Below are positions 8,934 to 16,916 of a DNA stretch of 51,603 bases, piece by piece (position 1 is the stretch's first letter; each line of letters begins with the position of its first letter). The stretch is from JBFIHF01 sp964411125 (GTDB taxonomy: Bacteria; Myxococcota_A; Bradymonadia; Bradymonadales; Bradymonadaceae), in the NCBI GenBank assembly GCA_964411125.1, contig CAYPJU010000043.1:1-51603 (forward strand). The letters are read 5' to 3'. The position numbers and the translations under genes are program-made. Under the pieces are notes generated by a model, which worked only from the letters and a program-made list of their open reading frames with translations, did not search any database and had not been told where the DNA came from.

Positions 8934-9608
8934 TCAGGCGAGCCCGATGTCTTCGCAGCGGTAGACGTCCTGCACGGCGTTCAAGATCTCGACGCCTTCG
9001 GAGACCGGGCGCTGGAANNNNNNNNNNNNNNNNNNNNNNNNNNNNNNNNNNNNNNNNNNNNNNNNNNNNNNNNNNNNNNNNNNNNNNNNNNNNNNNNNNN
9101 NNNNNNNNNNNNNNNNNGCGCCCATGTCGTGGGCCTGGTCGATCGTCCCGAACATGATCTGGTCGTATTCGTTGGGGACGGAGAGGAGTTCGTTGTGGTT
9201 GATCTTCACGACGAACGGGATCTTGTGCGCCCATTTTCGGGCGCAGAACCCGAGGACCCCGAAGGTGGAAGCGACCGCGTTGCAGCCCCCCTCGACGGCG
9301 AGCTCGATGATCTTCTCGGGGTCGAAGTAGTCGGGATTCGGGGCGAACGAGGCTCCCGCGGAGTGCTCGATCCCCTGATCGACGGGAAGTATCGAAAGGA
9401 ACCCGGTGCCGGCGAGGCGGCCGTTGTCGAAGAGGGTCTGCAGGCTGCGCAGCACACGCGGCGAGCGATCGGAGTCGAGGAAGACCCGGTCGACGAAATC
9501 GGGAGACGGGGCGTGGATGCGTTCGGCGGAGATCGTCTCGCATCGGTGTTCGAGGAGATGCGATGCCTCGGAGCCGAGCAGTTCGGTGATGCGTTGCAAT
9601 TCACTCAT
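8934..9608 (-). CDS. fbaB: Class I fructose-bisphosphate aldolase (FbaB type), middle missing in gap
   Basis: This glycolytic and gluconeogenic enzyme splits fructose-1,6-bisphosphate through a Schiff base. The first 163 residues follow E. coli FbaB closely (LPVDQGIEHSAGASFAPNP, VKINHNELLS). The last 27 match its C terminus (VEILNAVQDVY). From the E. coli protein, about 160 residues between these parts are absent, so the 100-N gap stands for roughly 490 bp. The missing part includes the Schiff-base lysine region. The frame happens to stay open through the N run. The gene lies 24 bp downstream of ilvE on the same strand and is probably co-transcribed with it. Confidence 0.93.
   Translation of the reverse strand: MSELQRITELLGSEASHLLEHRCETISAERIHAPSPDFVDRVFLDSDRSPRVLRSLQTLFDNGRLAGTGFLSILPVDQGIEHSAGASFAPNPDYFDPEKIIELAVEGGCNAVASTFGVLGFCARKWAHKIPFVVKINHNELLSVPNEYDQIMFGTIDQAHDMGXXXXXXXXXXXXXXXXXXXXXXXXXXXXXXXXXXFQRPVSEGVEILNAVQDVYRCEDIGLA
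9018..9117. other. Assembly gap (100 N) inside fbaB
   Basis: Exactly 100 N with no sequence shared between the flanks. The encoded aldolase lacks about 160 residues across this point, so the real gap is nearer 490 bp. Confidence 0.95.
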
Positions 9609-9632
9609 GGTCTTGCGTCCGTCGTGGGAGGT

Positions 9633-10556
9633 TCAGTTTACGTAGGTGAGCCACTCGGAGTGGGTCTCGGCGCTCCCCTTCACGTGGTCGAAGTAGGCGC
9701 GCTGCAGGTCGACGGTGACCGGGCCGGGCTTTCCGGTCCCGACCTGTCGGTCGTCGACTTCTCGGACGGGAGTGACCTCGGCGGCGGTGCCCGTCAGGAA
9801 GATCTCGTCCGCGGTGTAGAGCATGTCGCGCGACAACCGCTGCGCGACGATCGTGTAGTCGCGCTCCTTGGCGAGCGTCATGACCGTGTCACGGGTGATG
9901 CCTCCGAGGATCGAGGACCCGATCGGGGTGGTGAAGATCTCGTCGCCATGCACGACGAAGATGTTCTCACCGGAGGCCTCGGAGACGTAGCCCTCGGTGT
10001 CGAGCATGATCGCTTCGTGGTAGCCGGCGGAGGTGACCTCGCGCTTGGCGAGGATGCTGTTGACGTACTGTCCGTTGATCTTCCCCTTCACCATCGCTGC
10101 GTTGACCGCATTGCGGCTGAAGGAGGAGATTTTGGCGCGAATTCCACGCTCGATCCCTTCGTCGCCCAGATAGCTCCCCCACTTCCAGCAGATGACGCTC
10201 ACGCGCACCTTGTTGGACATCGCGGCGAGCCCCATCTCTCCGTGTCCGAGGAAGACGACGGGCCGGATGTAGCAATCGGTGAACTTGTTGGCCCGGATCG
10301 TCTCGAGGCAGGCTTCGATGATCTCTTCTTGGCGATACGGAACCTCCATCGTCGCGATGTGGCAGCTATCGAAGAGTCGCTTGATGTGCTCCCGCAGCCG
10401 AAAGACGGCGCTGCGTCCGTCGGCGCGCTGGTAGCAGCGAATGCCCTCGAAGGCACCGAGTCCGTAGTGCAGGGTGTGGGAGAGAATGTGAATCTTCGCG
10501 TCGGCGAAGTCGATCAGTTCCCCGTCGAGCCAGATTTTGTCTGCTTGAATCGCCAT
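9633..10556 (-). CDS. ilvE: Branched-chain amino acid aminotransferase
   Basis: This PLP enzyme of fold type IV catalyses the last step of valine, leucine and isoleucine synthesis. The ATG at 10556 follows GGAGCAGGAAA, and the resulting 307 residues match the family (about 308). An in-frame ATG 17 codons upstream has no such support. The catalytic lysine is Lys159 in the KINGQY motif, the same number as in E. coli IlvE. RxKISSFxRN (about 140-149) and SEASGENIF motifs are also present. It leads an ilvE-fbaB pair and is transcribed divergently from rpmE. Confidence 0.95.
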   Translation of the reverse strand: MAIQADKIWLDGELIDFADAKIHILSHTLHYGLGAFEGIRCYQRADGRSAVFRLREHIKRLFDSCHIATMEVPYRQEEIIEACLETIRANKFTDCYIRPVVFLGHGEMGLAAMSNKVRVSVICWKWGSYLGDEGIERGIRAKISSFSRNAVNAAMVKGKINGQYVNSILAKREVTSAGYHEAIMLDTEGYVSEASGENIFVVHGDEIFTTPIGSSILGGITRDTVMTLAKERDYTIVAQRLSRDMLYTADEIFLTGTAAEVTPVREVDDRQVGTGKPGPVTVDLQRAYFDHVKGSAETHSEWLTYVN

Positions 10557-10702
10557 TTTCCTGCTCCTTGGTACCGCTCGGCTCGCGGACGCGACGCCGA
10601 TGGGCAATCGCTACCACACTCCTCGACGGAAGCAAAAGGGGAGCGTGGGTCGGATGAGATTTGCCGCTCGCGCGAGAGCATCGGTGGGCACTGCGACAGG
10701 AT

Positions 10703-10731
10703 TTGCAATTGTGAACTGCGTCGGGTAGAAC
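10703..10731 (+). promoter_or_regulatory. Candidate sigma-70 promoter for rpmE
   Basis: TTGCAA, a 17-bp spacer and TAGAAC, ending 39 bp before the rpmE start in the divergent ilvE-rpmE region. Judged by eye only. Confidence 0.4.
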
Positions 10732-10770
10732 CCTCGCCCCTGTGTGGCCGAGAAGATTTAGGAGCCTGCT

Positions 10771-11007
10771 GTGAAAACGGATATCCACCCTGATTATCAC
10801 CCCGTCGTCTTCGTGGACGGCGAGCACGAGATTGTGACCCGGTCGACCGCGACCTCGCGTGAGACCCGTGAGATCGACGGCGTGAAGCACTACGTGATCC
10901 CGGTCGACATCAGCGCCTACTCGCACCCGTTCTACACGGGCAAGCAGAAGCTGGTCGACACGGAAGGTCGCGTCGAGCGCTTCCGCAAGCGTTACAACCT
11001 CTCCTGA
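10771..11007 (+). CDS. rpmE2: 50S ribosomal protein L31, type B (zinc-independent)
   Basis: This 78-residue ribosomal protein has the L31 signature SHPFYTGKQK near residue 50 and GRVERFRKRY at the end. There is no cysteine, so it is the zinc-free (C-minus) type B form, which in many bacteria replaces the zinc-bound form when zinc is scarce. It starts with GTG at 10771 behind TAGGAG. No zinc-bound paralogue is in the window. A Zur-type operator was not recognised upstream. Confidence 0.93.
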   Translation: MKTDIHPDYHPVVFVDGEHEIVTRSTATSRETREIDGVKHYVIPVDISAYSHPFYTGKQKLVDTEGRVERFRKRYNLS

Positions 11008-11011
11008 ACGG

Positions 11012-11027
11012 GTCCGATACGTCGGAC
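11012..11027 (+). terminator. Weak hairpin after rpmE2
   Basis: A perfect 6-bp stem (GTCCGA / TCGGAC) with a TACG loop lies 5 bp after the rpmE2 stop. No T-tract follows, so a terminator role is uncertain. Confidence 0.3.
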
Positions 11028-11092
11028 GGTGCTCCGGCATCGAGCAGGCGTCTCGTCTCCACCGTGGTGGGGATGAACGCCTACGTTCGTAT

Positions 11093-11122
11093 TTGACCTC
11101 CCCGCGCGAACGCTCGTATAGT
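11093..11122 (+). promoter_or_regulatory. Candidate sigma-70 promoter for HARE-HTH/lipB operon
   Basis: TTGACC, an 18-bp spacer and TATAGT in the 402-bp space after rpmE2. If used, the 5' leader before the ATG at 11410 would be about 280 bases. The rest of 11008-11409 holds no convincing gene; I see only short palindromes such as TGAGG-A-CCTCA near 11215. Confidence 0.5.
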
Positions 11123-11409
11123 TCGCGTCGCGTGGCCCGATTCGCGGGCACCGAAAAATTTTTGGAGGGTGTCGTGTCGCCTCGCACGCGAGAGTGACGC
11201 GCCGCCCGTAAATTGAGGACCTCAGGGCTCGCCTGTGGACCGGACGTTTCGTGTCGTACCCCAATGGTTCGGCTCGGAATGCTTCCCCGGCGAGTGATGA
11301 GCCGCTGGTATCAAAATGTCTGAGGCACGGGGCGTGGTACTGTCCCGCAGCATCGACTTCATGGACCGACGTCATCGCCTGGAGTCCTCCTTACTCTCGA
11401 GGAGACACC

Positions 11410-12960
11410 ATGACGTTTTACGAAGCCGCCGTTGAAATCCTTCGCCGCACCGGCCGCCCGCTTCATTTCAAGAAAATCACCGAGAACGCGATCCGTGACG
11501 AGCTGCTGTCGCACGTCGGCAAGACGCCGGAGTCGACGATGGAGTCGCGTCTGGATCAGGAAGTCCTCAAGGAGGACGATGCCTGGATCGTGATGACCCG
11601 TCCCGGCGTCTACATGCTTCGTAAAGAGGTTGCCGAGCGGCTGAACGCCAAAGCCGCCGAGCGGGAAGCCGAAGAAGCGAAGCGCCGCGAGGAGGAAGCC
11701 GCCGCGCGCGCCGAGGACTCGGACGCCTACGACGACGAGGACGACGACTCGGGCGACGAGGAAGAGGTCGAGGCTTCGAGCGACGAGGAAGAGGAAGAAG
11801 AAGACGGTCGTCGCCGTCGCGGCCGGCGTGGACGTGGACGCGGCCGTCGTCGAGGCAAGAGGCGTGAGGAGTCCGACGAGGACGAAGTCGCCGCCGCAGC
11901 CGACGAAGATCAGGACGAAGACGAAGACGACGAGGACGAGGACGAGGACGTCCAGGCCGACTCCGAAGAGCAGGAGTCGAAAGGGCGCTCGCGTCGTCGT
12001 CGCCGCCGCCGTCGCGGAAAGTCTTCCGACAAGGACAACGACAAGGGGTCCGAAGCGAAAGCCGAGACGAAGACGAGCGACGACGAAGGCAACAAGAGCC
12101 GTAGTCGAGGTCGGTCGCGAGGTCGCGACAACAAGAAGTCGGAGCGCAAGTCGAAGCGAGGCAGCCTCGACGAGCTCGACGGCGAGCGGTTCGACTCGAT
12201 CGCCGAAGCGGTCTATGCCGTGCTCGCAGCGAACGGTCGAAACACCCTCACCTCCGACGAGGTCTCGGAGATCGTCTTCGAGAAGAAGCTGATTCGTTTC
12301 CACACGCACGACCCGGAAGCGACCGTGCAGTCCGCGATCGTGACCGACAACCAGGTGCGCGCGCGTCGAGGCCACCGGCCGCTCTTCTCCGAGTATCGAA
12401 ACGGTCGCTGGGGGCTCACCGAGTGGGCGGTCTCCGACGAAGGGATCGAAAAGGAACGCAAGATTCACGGGCTCTGCGACGAGCTGCGTGAAGAAGCGAT
12501 CGAACAGCTCGGCGCTTCGATCTCCGAGCTCAAAGCGGAAGCGTTCGAGATGGTCGTGATGACGCTGCTGGAACGGCTCGACTACACGAACTTGAAGGTG
12601 GCCAAGCGCACGTCGGAAGGGGATACGTTCTTCACCGCGGACTGGCGACGAGGGTTCTCCGACCTTCGGGTGTGCGTACAGATCGTCTCCGACGCGAAGC
12701 GAAAGCTCACCGGCGACGACATCGGCGAGATCCGCGACACCCTGGAGCACTACGCGGCGGCGGAAGGGACGATCATCCATCTGGGTGACGTCACGAAAGA
12801 GGCTGTCCGTGACAGTCGCGACACCGATGCCGCGAAGGTCACGGTCATCGATCGCGAGGCTTTCACCCGTCTCCTCGTCGACGAGGGGATCGGCGTGAAG
12901 ACGTACTCGACACCGATCGTCATGGTCGACCACGGGTTCGTGGACGCGCTGCAGCGATGA
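11410..12960 (+). CDS. HARE-HTH protein with charged linker and Mrr-like C-terminal domain
   Basis: The ATG at 11410 follows GAGGAGACACC and gives 516 residues. Residues 1-75 are a HARE-HTH (HB1/ASXL) winged-helix domain, a fold also found in the RNA polymerase delta subunit and restriction proteins. Residues about 95-255 are disordered, alternating Asp/Glu-rich and Arg/Lys-rich blocks. A second, weaker helix-turn-helix-like segment (about 260-345) follows. The last 150 residues follow the Mrr-type nuclease fold, but where active Mrr proteins have a GGxD and QxKR core this has EGDTFF and VQIVSD, so the nuclease is probably dead. A chromatin or transcription role is inferred. ATGA overlap with lipB. 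Confidence 0.7.
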   Translation: MTFYEAAVEILRRTGRPLHFKKITENAIRDELLSHVGKTPESTMESRLDQEVLKEDDAWIVMTRPGVYMLRKEVAERLNAKAAEREAEEAKRREEEAAARAEDSDAYDDEDDDSGDEEEVEASSDEEEEEEDGRRRRGRRGRGRGRRRGKRREESDEDEVAAAADEDQDEDEDDEDEDEDVQADSEEQESKGRSRRRRRRRRGKSSDKDNDKGSEAKAETKTSDDEGNKSRSRGRSRGRDNKKSERKSKRGSLDELDGERFDSIAEAVYAVLAANGRNTLTSDEVSEIVFEKKLIRFHTHDPEATVQSAIVTDNQVRARRGHRPLFSEYRNGRWGLTEWAVSDEGIEKERKIHGLCDELREEAIEQLGASISELKAEAFEMVVMTLLERLDYTNLKVAKRTSEGDTFFTADWRRGFSDLRVCVQIVSDAKRKLTGDDIGEIRDTLEHYAAAEGTIIHLGDVTKEAVRDSRDTDAAKVTVIDREAFTRLLVDEGIGVKTYSTPIVMVDHGFVDALQR

Positions 12961-13700
12961 GCGCCGGAGCGCCGACCCTGCAGGTGCTGCGCTACGGCGT
13001 GGTGCCGTACGGTCAGGCGCTCGCTCTGCAGCATCGACTTCGCCAGCGCCTGTACGAGGGCGAGGAAGACGGGTTCGTGGTCTGTCTCGAGCACGAGCCG
13101 GTCGTCACCCTCGGCAAGCGAGGGCGTCCCACCGACATCGTCAGCCCTTCGCTACTCGAGGATCGTGGCGTCTCGCTCTTCTCCGTAGATCGGGGTGGGG
13201 AGGCGACGTACCACGGTCCGGGCCAGTTAGTGGTCTATCCGATCGTCCGGCTGGAGGCGCTCGGGCTCGGCGTCGTCGACGTCGTCCGACGGCTGGCCGA
13301 GTCTCTCGCGGCGACGCTGTCGTCGCAGCACGGCGTCGCCGCCTCCTACGACACGGAACATCCCGGGCTCTGGACGGCGGAGACTCCCCGGCGAAAGATT
13401 GCGAGCGTCGGGATGCGGGTCTCGCGCGGTGTCTCGACGCACGGCGCCGCGATCAACCTGTCAAACGACCTCATCCCCTTCTCGTGGATCGTCGCCTGTG
13501 GGATGCCTAACGCGCCCATGACGCGGCTCGCCGACCAGATCGACGGTGAGGTCGACTTCGCAGCCTTCCGGGAGGCCTTCCTGGCCGAACTGTCGTCCGC
13601 CCTCGAGGTCGGGCTCATCGACGGCGAGGTGGACCTTCCGAAGCACGAGTGGGTCCAATCACTCCCGCTTCCGGGCCGCGACGCGGAAAACGGCGCGTAG
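12957..13700 (+). CDS. lipB: Octanoyl-[ACP]:protein N-octanoyltransferase
   Basis: LipB moves octanoate from acyl carrier protein to lipoyl domains, the first step of endogenous lipoate synthesis. The 247-residue protein has RGGEATYHGPGQLVVYP (79-95), the catalytic Lys147 in RRKIASVGMR and the acyl-acceptor Cys181 in VACGM. Its ATG overlaps the stop of the HARE-HTH gene (ATGA). The C terminus has a short extension beyond the usual end. lipA is not in the window. Confidence 0.95.
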   Translation: MSAGAPTLQVLRYGVVPYGQALALQHRLRQRLYEGEEDGFVVCLEHEPVVTLGKRGRPTDIVSPSLLEDRGVSLFSVDRGGEATYHGPGQLVVYPIVRLEALGLGVVDVVRRLAESLAATLSSQHGVAASYDTEHPGLWTAETPRRKIASVGMRVSRGVSTHGAAINLSNDLIPFSWIVACGMPNAPMTRLADQIDGEVDFAAFREAFLAELSSALEVGLIDGEVDLPKHEWVQSLPLPGRDAENGA

Positions 13701-13711
13701 CCGAACCCCCG

Positions 13712-13739
13712 TTGACAATCCGGACTCTTGGAGTATCGT
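13712..13739 (+). promoter_or_regulatory. Candidate sigma-70 promoter for cupredoxin-like gene
   Basis: A perfect -35 TTGACA, a 16-bp spacer and TATCGT lie just after lipB and 57 bp before the ATG at 13797. Confidence 0.55.
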
Positions 13740-13796
13740 GGCCCGACCAAATCGGCCTTACAGATAGCGAATCTTTCCCGATACGAGAGGAAAAAA

Positions 13797-14168
13797 ATGA
13801 GCAACGTTTCCCGACTTATGGTCCTCGTCCTCGTCCTCTTCGCGATGAGCGCGACCGCTTGCAAGAAGAAGGAAGAGGTGCCCGACCAGCCCGTGACCGA
13901 GACCACGGCTCCGGCTCCCGAGACCAAAGAAGTGATGCTGTACCAGTACCGCTTCAACCCGAACACGCTCTCGATTCCGGTCGGAACGAAAGTGAACTTC
14001 AAGAACAAGGACCCCGAGCAGCACAACGTGCGCATCGCGGCCCTCAACATCGACCAGATGGTCCCGGCTGGCGACACCTGGAGCTACACCTTCTCGACGA
14101 AGGGTGAGTTCGCGGTCGACAATCGCCTCGCGACCAATCCGATGAACATGACGATCGTCGTCGAGTAA
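13797..14168 (+). CDS. Cupredoxin-like lipoprotein lacking most copper ligands
   Basis: The ATG at 13797 follows GAGAGG and gives 123 residues. A lipoprotein signal ends at Cys22 (SATAC). A short Lys/Glu and Pro/Thr linker leads into one cupredoxin fold with the typical PNTLSIPVGTKVNFKNKD strand pattern. The first copper His is present (EQHNV), and a Met remains near the end. The usual C-terminal Cys and second His are replaced within VDNRLATNPMNM. It may therefore not bind copper as blue-copper proteins do. It has its own promoter and terminator, so it is monocistronic. Confidence 0.75.
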   Translation: MSNVSRLMVLVLVLFAMSATACKKKEEVPDQPVTETTAPAPETKEVMLYQYRFNPNTLSIPVGTKVNFKNKDPEQHNVRIAALNIDQMVPAGDTWSYTFSTKGEFAVDNRLATNPMNMTIVVE

Positions 14169-14190
14169 TCGACGGGGTTCGACGAACGAC

Positions 14191-14230
14191 GAAGGGCGCG
14201 GTCATCGACCGCGCCCTTCTTCCTTTCTTG
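14191..14230 (+). terminator. Rho-independent terminator after cupredoxin-like gene
   Basis: A 12-bp GC-rich stem (GAAGGGCGCGGT / ACCGCGCCCTTC) with a 5-base loop is followed by TTCCTTTCTT. It lies 22 bp after the stop and about 30 bp before the end of the convergent lipoprotein gene. Confidence 0.85.
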
Positions 14231-14261
14231 CCTCTGTCCGCCGACCGTCCCCGTCCGAGCC

Positions 14262-15472
14262 TCAGAGTTCGCGGAAGTACCAACTGAAGTTGATGGTGTC
14301 GAGCTGGGGAGTGCCGACGCCCGAGGGGTCGTACGGTCCGGGGAACGCGGTGGCGGGGCCGACGAAGGTGATGCAGTCCCCCGGCTCGACGAACTGGGTC
14401 TCGGAGCGGAAGGTCGTGGTGCCGCCCGGATAGGTCAGCGGGTAGCAGGTGGAGTTCCCGCCGCAGGCCGACCCCTGGCCGAGGGTGCCGTGAACGCGCA
14501 CGACCTTCCCGTAGTCGCCCACGCCGAACTGTCCGCCGGGTGAGTAGTCCTTGACCGGCACACCGTTGCCGGAGCTGAGGACGAAGAAGTTCTCGACCTC
14601 TGCGATCTGCGGATGCCCTTCGTAGTTGCTCACGATGCGCGCGTCGAATTCAACCTCGTCGCCGACCCGGATCGTCCCGGTAGCGGTGGAGAGCGGGTCG
14701 AGGAACACCTGGATCGCGCCGTTGGCGTCCTGAATCCAGAACCGGGTGTTGCCCCGGTCTCCGAACGCGGTACCGATGACGATTGCCCCGCTCACGGGGA
14801 TGGGCTGCGCGAGGAAGATCGAGCCTTCGTCGGGAATCGTGGCGGGATCATCGAGCTGGGACGGGATCGCACCGAGAACGACGTCGATTCCGGCGTCGAC
14901 GTTGATCGGTGATGTCGCGACAAAGCCTCCGTCGCGCGGATTAGAGCCGCCGATCTGGCCGAAGAAGTCCTGCACCGGCAGACAGTCGCCGGGGACGTTG
15001 TTGGTAGTCCCGTTGTTGNNNNNNNNNNNNNNNNNNNNNNNNNNNNNNNNNNNNNNNNNNNNNNNNNNNNNNNNNNNNNNNNNNNNNNNNNNNNNNNNNN
15101 NNNNNNNNNNNNNNNNNNGAAGTCCTGCACCGGCAGACAGTCGCCGGGGACGTTGTTGGTAGTCCCGTTGTTGGTAGTCCCGTTGTTGTTCGTGGTGCCG
15201 TTGTTGTTCGTGGTGCCGTTGTTGGCTGTGACGCCGTTGTTGGCCGTGACGCCGTTGTTGGCGGTGACGCCGTTGTTGGCGGTGACGCCATTGTTGGCGG
15301 TGACGCCGTTGTTGACGGTGGCGCCGTTGTTGGCTGTGACGCCGTTATTGGTCGTCCCGCCGTTGTTGGAGCCGTTGTTGCTTCCGTCATCGTCCGGGCG
15401 CTTTTTTTGGGCGTCGGGTCCGCAGCCGACTACGGCAGCGAGCGAGGCTACGAAGATCCATTTGTGCTGCAT
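14262..15472 (-). CDS. Lipoprotein with Asn-Asn-Gly linker and OB-like domain, split by false gap
   Basis: The start is the ATG at 15472 (MQHKWIF), with a lipoprotein signal ending at Cys17 (VVGC). An Asp-rich stretch and an extended linker of NNGVTA and NNGTTN-type hexapeptides follow. The rest is a beta-rich domain of about 230 residues with a fyiqD-like motif (FWIQDANGAIQVF), suggesting an OB fold. The 100-N gap is flanked by the same 55 bases on both sides. Merging them joins 15472-15119 to 14963-14262 in frame, giving 351 residues. Without merging the two halves are in different frames. Low-complexity Asn linkers of this kind are common in surface lipoproteins of this group; function unknown. 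Confidence 0.8.
14964..15018. repeat. 55-bp copy flanking false gap (left)
   Basis: Identical to 15119-15173 on the other side of the N run. A shared end of exactly 55 bases is what two contigs from a k=55 graph assembler would show. It is probably one sequence counted twice. Confidence 0.85.
15019..15118. other. Assembly gap (100 N), probably no missing sequence
   Basis: Both flanks carry the same 55 bases (14964-15018 and 15119-15173), and merging them restores one open frame. The gap is most likely a scaffolding artefact, unless further hexapeptide repeats are hidden in it. Confidence 0.85.
15119..15173. repeat. 55-bp copy flanking false gap (right)
   Basis: Second copy of the 55 bases at 14964-15018. 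It encodes the junction between the Asn-rich linker and the OB-like domain. Confidence 0.85.
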
Positions 15473-15557
15473 CGTCCACTCCGAGATAGGACCCGATGGA
15501 ATCACTGACCGGGGCGCGCGCATTGTAGGAAAGACGCCCGGGAAAACAACCCGACCA

Positions 15558-15586
15558 TTGAGGGCTCGCTGTCAAAGTGATATTCA
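15558..15586 (+). promoter_or_regulatory. Candidate sigma-70 promoter for murA
   Basis: TTGAGG, a 17-bp spacer and TATTCA, 31 bp upstream of the murA ATG, in the divergent space between the Asn-rich lipoprotein and murA. Confidence 0.45.
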
Positions 15587-15617
15587 GCGGCCCAGCGGCT
15601 AAGCGGAGATCACGCAC

Positions 15618-16907
15618 ATGGAAAAATTCGTCATCGAGGGTGGACAGACCCTCTCCGGGAAAGTTCGACCCAGCGGTAGCAAGAACGAGGCACTGCCGTG
15701 CCTCGCAGCAACGCTCCTCACAGACGAGGAGATTACGCTGCGCAACGTACCGCGAATCCGTGATGTCGAGGTGATGCTCGAGATCTTGCGTGATCTCGGT
15801 GGCGAGAACGAGTGGATCGATGACGGCGTCGTTCGGATCAAGAACGCGGACGTGAACAAGGTGGAGTTCAGCCAGGATCTCTGCCGGCAGGTTCGCGCCT
15901 CGATCTTGTTCGCCGGCTCGATGCTCGGGCGACGGGGTCGCTGCATTCTTCCGCCGCCGGGGGGTGACGTCATCGGTCGTCGTCGTCTCGACACGCACTT
16001 TCTCGCGCTAAACGCGCTCGGGGCGGAGATCGATACCACGCCGGGCAAGCCCTACACCTTCGAGGGTAAGCTCCGCGGCACCGACATTTTCATGGACGAG
16101 GCCTCGGTGACGGCGACAGAGAACGCCATCATGGCCGCATCGGTGGCGAAGGGGACGACCGTCATTCGGAACGCCGCCTGCGAGCCTCACGTGCAGGGGC
16201 TCTGCAAGATGCTCACGAAGATGGGGGCTCGGATCGAAGGGATCGGGACCAACATCCTGACCTTCAAAGGGACGAAGGGCCTGTGGGGCTGCGATCACAC
16301 GATCGGCCCCGACTACCTCGAGATCGGGAGCTACGCGGGGCTCGCGGCCATCACTGGCGGTGAACTGGAGATCGAAGGGGTCGTGCCCGAGGACCTGCGG
16401 ATGATCCGACTGGTGTTCGACAAGCTCGGCGTCGAGACGCGGCTCGAAGGGACGTCGCTGTGGATCCCCGGCAACCAGGAGTTGGTCATCCAGGACGACC
16501 ACCTCGGCCAGATCCCGAAGATCGACGACGCTCCGTGGCCGGCGTTCCCGACCGACCTGATGTCGATCGCGATCACGGTCGCGACGCAAGCGCGGGGATC
16601 GGTGCTCTTCTTCGAGAAGATGTTCGAAGGGCGCATGTTCTTCGTCGACTCTCTCATCTCGATGGGAGCGAGGATCATCTTCTGCGACCCGCACCGTGTG
16701 GTCGTGGTCGGCCCGAGCCAGCTCTACGGTTCGACGCTCGAGTCGCCCGACGTTCGTGCCGGTATGGCGGTCCTGATCGCAGCGCTGGCGGCGCAGGGTG
16801 AGAGCACCATCTACAACATCCGTCAGATCGACCGAGGATACGAGCGCGTCGAAGAGAAGCTTCGAGCGCTCGGTGCATCGATCCAGAGGCTGCCCGCCGA
16901 TTCCTGA
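15618..16907 (+). CDS. murA: UDP-GlcNAc 1-carboxyvinyltransferase, Asp at the fosfomycin site
   Basis: MurA transfers enolpyruvate from PEP to UDP-N-acetylglucosamine, the first committed step of peptidoglycan synthesis in the cytoplasm. The 429 residues match the family in length. Lys22 in SGSKNEALP is conserved. The active-site loop reads PPPGGDVIGRRRLD: Asp117 stands where E. coli has Cys115, the residue alkylated by fosfomycin. Mycobacterium tuberculosis MurA has Asp at the same number. Activity should be kept and fosfomycin resistance is predicted. The kinase-FGE gene starts 9 bp downstream, so the two are probably co-transcribed. Confidence 0.93.
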   Translation: MEKFVIEGGQTLSGKVRPSGSKNEALPCLAATLLTDEEITLRNVPRIRDVEVMLEILRDLGGENEWIDDGVVRIKNADVNKVEFSQDLCRQVRASILFAGSMLGRRGRCILPPPGGDVIGRRRLDTHFLALNALGAEIDTTPGKPYTFEGKLRGTDIFMDEASVTATENAIMAASVAKGTTVIRNAACEPHVQGLCKMLTKMGARIEGIGTNILTFKGTKGLWGCDHTIGPDYLEIGSYAGLAAITGGELEIEGVVPEDLRMIRLVFDKLGVETRLEGTSLWIPGNQELVIQDDHLGQIPKIDDAPWPAFPTDLMSIAITVATQARGSVLFFEKMFEGRMFFVDSLISMGARIIFCDPHRVVVVGPSQLYGSTLESPDVRAGMAVLIAALAAQGESTIYNIRQIDRGYERVEEKLRALGASIQRLPADS

Positions 16908-16916
16908 GCTCCGTCG

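Noticed and set aside
6238..9543. A 1101-codon open frame on the minus strand
   Set aside because: It lies antisense to glnE and fbaB, is Arg/Pro-rich with no domain, and runs through the N gap. It is a frame shadow of a high-G+C gene.
8301..10793. An 830-codon plus-strand frame across fbaB and ilvE
   Set aside because: It crosses the gap and is antisense to two well-recognised enzymes.
11359..12933. A 524-codon minus-strand frame with hydrophobic runs
   Set aside because: The hydrophobic look comes from reading the Asp/Glu and Arg-rich codons of the HARE-HTH linker backwards; there are no signals of its own.
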